A DNA stretch of 64,000 nucleotides from Halisarca cf. caerulea (taxonomy: Eukaryota; Porifera; Demospongiae; Chondrillida; Halisarcidae). Each line of letters starts with the position of its first letter. Positions within the stretch are counted from its first letter, which is position 1. The stretch spans positions 610,001 to 674,000 of the forward strand of contig CAUJGJ010000135.1 in the NCBI GenBank assembly GCA_963170055.1, read 5' to 3'. Positions 27,675 to 39,100 of the stretch are shown here, piece after piece. The notes beneath the pieces are model-generated. The model was not told the origin of the DNA and made no database searches. It saw only the letters and a program-made list of their open reading frames with translations. The position numbers were made by a program, and so were the translations under genes.

Positions 27675-30600
27675 TCACGATACATCTAGATTATTAACAC
27701 TTTCTATTGTGAAGTTGTCTGATGTTAGGAAGTCCTCCATGAAGCCTGTTCTGGGCATGACACTCTGGTTTGGCCTGCTCCCCGACTGCCTTGCCTTCTC
27801 AACAGTCACAATAAATGGTGATTCATCCTCTTTCCAACTCATGCTAAACATGTAAACCTACAAATTCGGAATACATACATACAGCACTGTACATACATAC
27901 ACACATACACATACAGACATACAGACATACATACATACAGGCATACACTACCTGATAGATTAGAATATTTTCCACATGCATTTCCATACGTATGTACAGT
28001 GAATGGCAATTCAGTTTATTGAGTTAAATGTACAAAATAAATGTAAACATAATGTATCACTCTTTCCTGGGAAGTGTATTCTGTCAAGCAATTCCACAAC
28101 AACAATTAACTTTCAAAAACTTCAAAACAGTCAACTAGTGCATCTACTGGCTGACTACAGAATCCCACAATGGTTGCATAGCTATGCATGAAGTACAGAA
28201 AGGATGGTATAGTCATTAGTGCCTGAACTGACTGCCTATCTGCATTAGTGAGATCAACAAACAAAGAAAAAAAGAGTTCACTGTAGCTCAGTTTTTGACG
28301 GTGGAAGAAACATTAAGTGAACGACCCACTTTCTTGCTGCTCGCCAAAGTACACAATCATAGTGAGCACCTATGCTTAACAAGCAGTTTTTACAGCACAT
28401 ATACAAGACAGGAGGTAGGGCTGAATGTGGTGGTCTCTATTGGTAAGTATACAATAGTATGCACTTTGCACAATTGAAATGAAATGATGTCGAAGGATAT
28501 AAATTTAACAGGATCACATGCAATTACTGTATGTAATGAGGATTGTGTCAATTAGATAATTTCTTGTCACAAACATACACATTATATTTCCGGAAGAAGT
28601 AGGGGATCAGCTGCAGCACTCCTTACGAACAATGAGTACATAAAATGTACTGTACGTATGATAATATTTGACTGAGTGCAATATGGACTCATTGCTGTGA
28701 AAACCCAGTGTTGAAAGCTCTCAATGCACAGAGAAGGAATTGGAGGTTGAAAGTGTCACTGAAGACGAAGAACAATTTACCAACAAGTGCATATAAACAG
28801 AGCACACACTACACTTACTGGTTCCTTGTCACTAGTTGGAAACTGAGGCAAAGGCTGAAGTTTGCTGTCCAACTCCACCTCAGAGTGAGGCAAGACAGGT
28901 AATGAATGATTCACGTTTGAACAAGGTATCTGAGAAAATGGTGGATGAGACAGGGAAACACTCTCACATGTAGACACACATTGTATCCCAATACCACAAC
29001 AATATTATACACGTATGAATACACATGTACATACAGTACACATACACACCAGAGAACAACTCACAAAGACGTTCAGTGGTGGATAGTTTGGTAACTGATG
29101 TAGGAAGGATGGCGGGACCAGTGGAGTGCCCATATCAAATGAATCTTCACTACTTTCTTCAAGATCCACTACCTGAACAGATTCTCCTGTACCTCTTTCC
29201 TCGCTGCTCATCACAGGAGGTCCCATCACAGCAACATCTAAGGTCAGAAGGTAAACATGGCAGGAATACATACATACAGTATTAACAGTAATATTATCAG
29301 CTTCACTCTGTATACGAATGCTGTACTGTATGTACATACGCAACGTAATACACATACGTACATATGTATGTATGTATGTACATGAAGTGTATACGAAGCT
29401 ATTCGATGGCAATCGAAACCATAGGAGAGCTACCTACTACTACAACTCACAAGTACGAAACAACTTCATTCAAGTAACAGTATGTATCTCCTCTGCCATA
29501 TACACGTATATACCTGTACGATGTAAGTTAGCAGCCTCCAGTTCTTCTTTAGCTCCACTTCGCAAGGGCCTGGCCAGACCTGGCAGAACATAGCTGTCCG
29601 ACAGAGGGAGCGAGTGTGGCTGGTAACCTAGCAACTTATACTCCACAGGAACCTGAAGATCATGAAGACAATTGTATACACAGACATACTGTACGTATGC
29701 ACTAAAATGAACAATTACACTGCTCTATTGTGCGTACTACAGAATAAGTAACTGCTTTTATGTGTGGACTATGTTACAGTAACATTGGTGTAAAAGGACC
29801 ACTTGCCAAAAGAGACCACTATAGGCTAGCCCATATGCCACTACAGCCACTCTAATGCACCACTGATGCTATGAAGAGAGCAGTTGCAGAGTGAATTTGC
29901 TATTGGCTTCCACCATAGATTAGTAGCTTCCACAAAATCTCTACCATCTGTCATTACGTGACACAGGTTACCTTATGGCTATGGTTGTGCAACAGATTGC
30001 ATCTGGGGATGCCTTTCTATTCTGTTCAAGTAACCCTAAGGATATTGTTACCTGTTGTCATATTATGACAGGCATAATAGTCTGTCCCTATGTGACATGT
30101 TACATTTATTGTTTGCAAGTCCCTCTGCCACTGATGTCTCCATAGGTGCATGAGAGTAGCTGGAGTGGCATTGTGTACAGTGGTCTCTATTGACAAGTGG
30201 TCCTTTTGACAAGGTGACTGTTATACATTCCACATGTAACTCCTCACACAATGCCTACAGTAGTATCTACATACACATACAGTACTGACACATGTACGCA
30301 CATATATACACCTAAGTAATCATATAAAATTAACCCTTCAAACATTCAAAATCCAAATACTGTACCTCAAGTTCCAACAACCCCATATTCCGTTGATGTG
30401 CATGTCTAGGAAGGTTCACTTCAGTAGCTCTTGTTTTCTCAATGGTTCCCTGTAATAACACACATGCAGTACATAGGACCACCTCCTAACATACGTACAT
30501 ATGTAAGTGGTACATAGGAGAGCATTACCAAGTGACTTACCCAGCTATCCTTCCCCTTCCATCCTTCATGTGGAAACAAAACTGAGACCACATTTTCATG

Positions 30601-33600
30601 TTTCATCTGAGGAATTGCTTCCCATGAGCACTCCTTATCTTGCTCTTGCAGCTGGGTATCCAATGCAGCTTGTTTAATTTTCTTAAGTCTTTTCATGCAG
30701 CGGTTCATAATTACTACCTACATACATACAGTACGTACAGAAAGTACATATTCAAGTACAATTGCTACACACAATCAAAAGTACAGTAACTAAGCATACA
30801 CACATACAGTATTCTTTCCAACACTACATCAATCCATCAGCCCATCCATCCAACATCTCCGTATCTATTAAACCCTCCATTTTATCTGCATACATACCTA
30901 TACGTACATGCAAATCAGTGTTTACACCTCCAAAGTGGAGTGCATAAACATTGTACAGTATGTACTGTACGTACATACACACAGATGGAGTCAGGATACC
31001 AACATAACACACACAGCAAGTTTCAACCTACATATGTACGTACATACGTACATACGTATGTACTTTGCAACAAAGTATAATTATTAAATTAGTACGTATT
31101 ATTCATTATCATTAAACTTAAAAGTATTAGGTATTTGATGTTGTATGACAACAGAACCAAGTACCAATAGGCATATGTTGTAACACACATAATGTATGTA
31201 CTGTACATCGTACAAACCTTTCTTGCAGCAGTTGCAAAACGAATGAGAATAGCACGTCTTCTTGTCCAATTGTCTACTCCTAGGCTCATAAACTGAGGTG
31301 AACTCGCAAGCTCCTAAAACAGAAACTGAAGTTGACACAAGTCCAATTCAAAGGAAGTACAAACAACCACCTCTTGTGCCTGGCGTTGTGTTCTTTTATA
31401 CAGCACTTTATGTCCAGTAGTGAAGCAATTGACATCAATACCATCTTCACTTCTCCTTTTCTTGTCCTCTGCATCTCGTGAGTTCAGTATCGTGTCTCTT
31501 TCTTCAGTAGACAATGGCAAGTCACCTATCCTAGTAACCCTTTGAAAGGTGAAGATACTTATATCATCAATTTACAGTATGTATGTACAGTAGGTAAATC
31601 TACGTACAGTACATACAGTTGAACCTCTCTATAATGAACCCTGGATACAATGAACTCCCTGATACAACAAACATAGACCTCGGAATGTATAGTAAACCTA
31701 CGTACTTACTCTATTGTGAATGAACCCTGATGTAGTGAACACCCTGATAATAATAACCTTTCAGTGGTCCTGAGGCAGTTCATTACAGAGAGGTTTGACT
31801 GTATCATGTACATATGCTCCAAGGTATTCATGATAGACAATTTACTATATACTGTGATGGGTGCTCAGGATAAACTCCAGCAATGTGCTTTAATTATAGG
31901 GGGGGATAGTAAGACAATATGCTTATGCATACATATGTACGTAGTTTTGCCCCCTGGACAATTTCTAAAGGAAGGCTTGGTAGACCTTTCTCTTCAATTA
32001 TCTACAACTGCACTACATTGGACTGCATTGAGTCACCCTAGGATTATAGCATACTAGTGTTTGTAAAGACAAGAGGTGATCACAGTAGGTACATACTCCT
32101 CTAAACATTGTTGTGCAACACATTTTGAAGATTAACCACTCACGTACATGCGTACGTATGTACGTACTGTACAGTATACGGACTTCCTTGAACCACAGAT
32201 TATGTATACGAATAGCAGAAAAAGCGTATACAGTGGAACAGTGATACAACAAAGTGAAAATTACCACCCAAACATTTTGTAATATCAGAATTTGTTATAA
32301 CCATCACAATGTACGTACACACAGTACATATCAATACCATCTGCTGCATTGACGTTGACCAAAGCTTTCGGTATAGACACAAATTTGATATGGCAGAATT
32401 TGATCAAATGTACTTCTTCGTTCATACAGTGTACATACAGTGTACATACAGTGTACATTAGTAAAACAAGACCCCATCCTATATATCAACACATATGTAC
32501 ATACGTATGTAACTTTCCATTCATATTAATCAAATACCATTGACTGGCTCTCTCCTGGTCTTGTCTCTCTTTAACCATTTGAACAAATGATGCCTCCCTT
32601 ACTTGCCTCCTCACAAGATCTCCCAGTGGGTTATCCAATGCCTCATGCGATGTTCTCAGTTCAGATGCCTTCAGCTTACCTGGTTCCTGGTTTAGTATAG
32701 CACTCACAGCTGCAGTACTGTTCATATTCTTTGGTACACGATATCCTGTGAACACCAAGTATACGTATGTACATACAATAACTTCTGCAGAATGCACAAA
32801 TACACATAAATGTGTTCATGTGAATGGTGCCCAAAATGTAAGTATCATACATGTTCAAGTAGGAGTTGTTTACATTTGAACATGTGCTTACAGTGAGAAA
32901 AGGATCCCTAAAAATGGATTTCAGGATTCTAGACGATGTTCAATCAATCTTAATAGTTCGTTGGTCCCTTCATTATTAGCTATATTCAAAAGGGCTTACA
33001 GATTCTCAAATCCTGGTTGGGGTTTCATCTTCTACACTCCACATACAACCGATGCATCGCAATACGAATGGATTTACTTTACAGTTGTCCCCACAGTAGT
33101 GCTAAACAACAAACCTTGGTACACAGTATCTTTACTTTCTTTAACCTTAGGGGCTAACTTTCTCCTCATTCTTTGCTGCTTCAGTCGCTCTAGAGGAGCC
33201 AGAGGAATAGCATTCTTTGTCTTTTCATCTTTCTTTTGCTGTTCACTGCAAGTATAAACCAGTAAATACAAGTATAAACCAGTAAATACAAGTACAAACC
33301 AGTAAATACAAGTACAAACCAGTAAATACAAGTATAAACCAGTAAATACAAGTATAAACCAGTAAATACAAGTATAAACAAGTAAATATAAGTATAAACC
33401 AGTAAATAAAGTAAACATGTATACCTATGCATCAGAATCACACTTAGTGATACATGCATACGTATCATAAGTATGTGCCTATGTACGTATTAAAGTGTAT
33501 GCACAAGGTACATAAAAGGTACGTACTTACATAGCCAGTCCAGGCGAAGATGTCCCAACACAAGTGCATGTTAGGACTTTCCAGTTATACTGGGACACAT

Positions 33601-35887
33601 CCAACTATTGGTAGACAAACAGTGCATACGTAACTATGTGAAGCAATGCACATACTGTACGTACATGCATTTGTCACACGATGCAAAAATTACAGTATTT
33701 ATTACAGTATTTCCCATAAAAATGCATTATGAAACACGTGCATCTTAAAGAACAGAACACAAATTCTAAATATTACCAACCTGAAGTTTTGTAACAGCAG
33801 TTGTGTAGTCCACTGGAGTGTAGGTCACACGAATCACTACTTTCCCATTACCAGGAATAACACCTTAACACACACCAGACACATGGAATAATTCTACATA
33901 CATGCACAGTTACATATGCATGCATGAGCTCATGACATCAAGAGCTGCAAACCTTCCATAGGAGTGACTGCAAAATCACTGCTTTTGTCCAACTCCGTCA
34001 AATTAAAACGAAAGTCTACTGGAACATCGCTGGACAGTGAAAAGCTCTTTGAGACACTACGTATGTAGAAATGGAGAATTACCAATAAATACACCACTAC
34101 AAGGATTATCATTTGTGAACTCAATGTGTGCAGTAAACAGGAATAGCAGGTACATACGTGTGTCATGTGTTACTGTAGCATTGAATACACACACAGATAC
34201 ATACGTATGTACGTAAATGATAAATACAAAAATACTACATTACGTATGCACAATACAGTGCAGAGAAATTTCCACATAAATGACATGCTTGGGACACTAT
34301 GAATGCAGCTGATTTGTCATTAGGTTAGGTTAGGTAAGCTTATTTTATCTGGGAGTGCCTTTAGCCAATGGCTACTATTCTAGGCGCCCAGGAAAAGATA
34401 CAAAAAGCAAAAACAGAGATAAAAAAAAGGATAGAAAAGGAAGAAAATATGAATTAAAAAGTCTTATGTGAATCAAATTGGCAATGCAATGAATTACAAT
34501 AAAGGACATGCAAATAAAGTATCAGTAGATCAAGGGTAAGTAGTCTAATGAAGACTTAAATAGAAATATGGCAAATCAGTTTATCATGCAGGACATGCAA
34601 ACTACTATTATAATAGTAATCCTGTTTGTTGCATGGTGCGAATGAGTCTTGAAAAGGTGGTTAGTGGGAGGTTGTCCTCTTTAGCACAGCAATTTCAAAT
34701 GTATTCAAGCGATAGGGAGTTATAACATTTTGGGACCTCAACTGGTGTACTTTGTGAAGATATTCCCTACATAATTGTCTGTATTCAAGAGGGTCCTGGA
34801 GTGGTGGTCCTACAGTACGCATCTAATAATAGAAATATTCACACGCACCTCTGGCCAAGTGGTGTTGGTGGAAATGACATCTTCTGCGGAAACTTGCTGA
34901 CATTTGGTTGAGGATAGGCATGAACAGGTACAACAAGTGTGTTCTCGTTGGAACAATGCATACGAATACAATCATAATGGTAATTCCAGGTTCTTGGTGA
35001 AAATGATATCTTGACATCAAGGTGTAATCCAGGATACAGACTACCCTATAAGCATAGATCACACAGCTCATCATCAACAACAGAAATACGTACATACATA
35101 CACACATATATACGTAGTTCTGTATAGTGAACTCAAAAGTAGAAAAAGATAGCATGAAATTATGAGTGCATATCAAAGTACACTATCTATGGTGTATGGA
35201 TACATATGTGAGTACACATGTACGTACATGTTCCGCCTCCTATATTGGTAACTATGACGTCACTCGTCAGCAGAATTTCACTGACAGTTGATGTCATAGT
35301 TACTGAATGGTCTGGGCTATACAAGACTTACGTAACAATAAGCAGTAACATTACAAGTACACATATACAAGAACAATACAAACCTTCTTCATGTAGTGTA
35401 TTTTAAACATAGATGTACTTGGAGGTAAAATGTGTATTCGTTGAGGATCTCCAGATACATTAGTGATCCGCTGCAGGGATAGTAATCAAAGCAGGGCAAT
35501 GTCCATAACACGAACTACAGGTAAAAATATATGCGGGGGACACTTGCATGGGATGCAGCAGGCGGTAGTGTTGGAACATCGTACCCAGCCGAGTATGCCC
35601 ATGCCGTTCACTTACTAAAATTTTGTGGGATACCTGTCCAGCTGTGAAGCCTGGGAAAAGGACTACGTCTGGAGTAACACTGATTATGTCATTCTTTCGC
35701 AATTGCAAAAACGACCCTGCGATTCACCAAAGATCAAATGGTATTTTCTATAAGCAAAATTAAAAAAGACTGTACTGAACTTACTAGTTGTGCTCAAGTG
35801 GTCACTAACAACCTTGACGGATTTCGGACGTACTACTGACCCGACTAAATTTCTGGTCGCCACCAAGGGAAAATCTACGTCGGCCAT
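27675..35887 (-). CDS. CFAP221: CFAP221 (PCDP1), cilium central-pair protein
   Basis: Calmodulin-binding component of the C1d projection of motile-cilium central microtubules. Exons in transcript order: 35887-35785, 35716-35616, 35470-35384, 35045-34849, 34056-33953, 33863-33781, 33604-33531, 33245-33136, 32745-32538, 31539-31371, 31313-31218, 30717-30541, 30449-30366, 29652-29514, 29237-29065, 28929-28819, 27857-27675. All phases agree, giving 732 residues (human 840). The N-terminal ~250 residues form the beta-rich, ASH-like part, including the family's PGLxLxVxxSFSPxxW..YYDCIRxHC pattern. The segment VSAILNQEPGKLKxxELR (~300) is the clearest family signature. A basic helical middle (DNWTRRRAILIRFATAARK) follows. 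The C-terminal third is diverged; the last 60 residues match nothing I recall. PPIL6 lies just upstream in the same orientation, and an X-box lies 13 bp before the ATG. Confidence 0.92.
29786..30212. repeat. Foldback element in CFAP221 intron
   Basis: Left end gtaaaaggaccacttgccaa and right end ttgacaagtggtccttttga are complementary, with further pairing inward (gagaccactata / cagtggtctcta). It fills most of the intron between exons 30366 and 29652. Confidence 0.75.
31615..31803. repeat. ACAGTTGAACCTC-type MITE
   Basis: Ends acagttgaacctctctataa and agagaggtttgactgt are complementary. A partial relative at 61628-61710 shares ctataatgaaccctg. It is in the CFAP221 intron between exons 32538 and 31539. 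Confidence 0.8.
33249..33412. repeat. 20-bp minisatellite touching a splice acceptor
   Basis: About eight 20-bp units (agtataaaccagtaaataca). On the gene strand the unit is T-rich, and the last unit runs straight into the acceptor TTGCAG of CFAP221 exon 33245-33136. Confidence 0.93.
34318..34810 (-). mobile_element. Retroelement-like fragment ending in TAACC repeats
   Basis: Read on the minus strand, an open stretch (PLEYRQLCREYLHKVHQLRS and on) is followed by an untranslated part that ends in three TAACC units (positions 34319-34336). A similar ttaggttagg motif occurs at 3638-3648. The organisation suggests the 3' end of a non-LTR element, but I cannot name the family. It is in a CFAP221 intron. 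Confidence 0.4.
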
Positions 35888-35900
35888 TTTGAGTGGCACA

Positions 35901-35915
35901 GTCGCCCCTGGCAAC
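35901..35915. promoter_or_regulatory. RFX X-box upstream of CFAP221
   Basis: GTCGCC-CCT-GGCAAC matches the X-box GTNRCC-N0-3-RGYAAC at every position. It lies 13 bp upstream of the CFAP221 ATG (35887), within the roughly 300-bp gap to PPIL6. RFX factors bind this motif in ciliary genes across animals. Confidence 0.8.
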
Positions 35916-36181
35916 AAGTTCACGTGCACAATCATGCACAGCACACGTACAGCAGTAGCTTCAGATACAGCCTATGACTACCATGTAATTCTCCAGTCTG
36001 GAATTTATATAGCGGATCGAGTTTTGTTTCTTCTTATAGTACTGTATACAAATAAATATGAGGTTGGAAAACACACATAAATGCCAGCACAAATAAAAGT
36101 GATGAACTGTTCAAGGCATACGACTGACATCAGTAGAGGACATGCAGGCTAAAACTAGCAGTAAACATGCCAGTCAAACAT

Positions 36182-39100
36182 CTACGTCATGCGAAGTACA
36201 TCCAACTTCTGTACAATGCCACAGTCACGGATTATGACATCTCTAACAGGTCTTTCGTTCTGTGTCTCCAAACTTCTTAACTTGGCTAAGGTTTTGCTTC
36301 CTTCCACGAGGCGTCTGGATAGGTTGGAATAGGCAAACATGAGTGTCACAAATAGTACATAATGTATATGCATGTCTGCAGATGACAAAAACAACTATTT
36401 AGCCATTACACAATTTTAACCTTATACCAGTAAAAAAGCTACACATGAAGTACTTTATGCAGTACTACAAGTACCAACACATTCAGAACGTATGTACAGA
36501 CAACATACCCAAAAGCAACATACTGCTTATCCATCCATGGAGTAGGCTGTAAAGTTATGTAAAACTGAGAACCATTTGTGTTTGGGCCCTGGTTCACCAT
36601 GCCAAGGGTTCCAGCACTGTCATGCTGAATAGCAAAGCACTCATCTGGAAGAACAGGCAGCATGAAGTAACAATACAATAAATGTGAATAGTGAACACCT
36701 CCACATTGTGAGCACTTTTATATTGCCCCGACAACCTCTAAAATGTAATAGGGATGTGTTGTACATGCACAGACATACATTGCACATTGCTCATACATTG
36801 CAGCAGGATAAATTGAAGTGGGTTTTAATTTGGTAATACGTATGTACGTACAGTTATTCTGGATGGATGAGGCTCAGGGCCTTAGTAGCAGATTTGTTTT
36901 ATGGCAATACAGACACAGTGGAAAACATTTCCACAATGCTACTGTCGCAAAGAACCTTAAGAACAAAGGATTGAGAACAGCCAGCAGCATGTCAATCTCG
37001 CCCATAACAAACCCTACAGTTTAACAAAGATTGTACTGTGCATAGCTGTGCATAGCTTTGAGGGCAACTTGGATGAGGTCCAGCATGGGTGCATGTGTGA
37101 CTATAATACATAGTTCTAATTAAGTCCTACATACAGTACATATTGTCGTAGGAAAGGGTGCAAATACATACATACATACTGCATGTACCTGGGAAGAGAT
37201 TTCCATCACTTGACAAGCTGCAACCTCCACTACCACCAAGTATGTCTAAGAAAAATCCAAAGAAGTATACAAGCATCACAATCACTGATCCATAATGATA
37301 GATAACGACTAAAGTGCATTGTGTACTTAAATACTACACCACTTCCACAACTGATTGACTAAGGTAAAGAGTAATATTCTTGGAATTCATTGCCAAACTT
37401 ATGGTGAGATAAAATTCAGTTTGGCTCGTAAATTCCAAGCTAATTGCCCACTACTACACTCCTCTGTTCACATAATAATTATGTACACAAACCTCCTCCT
37501 TGTATCCATCCATTAGGGACAATTCTGTGGATAAAGGAGTTCTTGTAACACAGAGCAAAGTCTTTCTGTGTTGTCCCCTTCTCTCCTGTACACAGAGCTT
37601 TGAAGTTTTCACATGTTTGAGGGCATACAGATGTGAAAAGCTGCATACATATAAAGAGAGCATACATACGTAGATGTAAAGTATGGACCATTTGAAGCCA
37701 AAACAGACATAAAATACATACACTGATGTACGCACTTCAAACACCAAGCGACCGTAAGGCTCTCCTTCCACTGAAATATCCATATAGACCAGACATCGAT
37801 CCTGGAAAACAGTGTACTGAAATTCAATCTGGCTCCCTACTGTTGCATGCCATACACCACATACGTACATATGTACATACATATACACAAAACATACCTG
37901 GCTTGTAATATACTCATTATAAGCATCCTTTGCCACTGAGTAGTAAAAGGGAAGGGGCCTGCCAAATCATATACAAACAATGATAACCCCTAAAGCACAA
38001 ATATTATACAATGAACCCTCTACAATGCATGAGGACACTATTGGGACCACAGAAAGCTGTCCTGTACATACATGGAGGTGTCCCTATTTCGGATGGTTTA
38101 CAAGTACACGTGTCAAAGCAAGTGGTGTGAAATGTGGCAGAGCAATGGTGTACTATTGAAGGAGGTGGCTGCACTTCGGAAGTGTCCTTTCACGTGCTGC
38201 ACATAATATTGGAAACGACAATGAAACCCTACGTCACCAGATTGACACTATACAACAATGAATACAGTGAGCACCAAAGCTTTAGTGTATTTCACCTACT
38301 GTACTGTATCATGTACACATACGTACATACATACATACATCACAAAACAACATCATACCTCATGTCAATGTATCCAAACTTCTCTTTAGCCCAAGTGAGG
38401 AAATCTTCACAGGAACCCAAAATCACATCATCTTTGAAAACCACAACACCTTCAAAGGTGTCTGCAATAGCCCCATGTTCCTATATATTGTACAGATAAT
38501 ATACATTCACATTCATGCATACATTCACGTCTGTCTAAATACAATTAAAATGCTCACAAATCAAAACTGTATTAGACCTGAATAAAGCCGGCTTTGGTTA
38601 ATATCAGATATCAGGTACGTAGTCTATGGAAAACCTGTGAGGCCATTCACCTGATGCTACGTATGTACCTTTAATTGGCACCCAGAAGAGAAAAGGAAAG
38701 AGGAAAGTAGCTGTTTATTAGTTAAAAGACCTTTAAACCTGGTAATTGTAAGTCTAATCTAATTCTAGCTGACAAGGTAGAAAATAGTCCTTAAAAGTGT
38801 TTTTGTTTTAGAAAGATTAAAGACAGGGGATTTGGTCAAACCCTTCCCCCCGTGGGTTTTAATAAAAATTTCTTGTTCATTTAATAGCCAGATTGAAAAG
38901 TGTCCAGAGAAACAGGAAAAAAAAATTAAGTCCATATTTGGTCATATATCATAAGTACATATACAAAAATATGTGCAAAGTGCACATACTGTAAAAGTGC
39001 AGATGGACTTAGAAATATTATTGCAAGCTACATATTTTTCTGTTGAGTGGAGTCACACACACTCCAAATCACTTCCAGTATGTACCGTATACTGGGAAAG

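Noticed and set aside
33074..33468. Minus-strand frame with repeated hydrophobic YLLVYTCIYWF units
   Set aside because: This is the 20-bp intronic minisatellite read through the acceptor of a CFAP221 exon, not a membrane protein.
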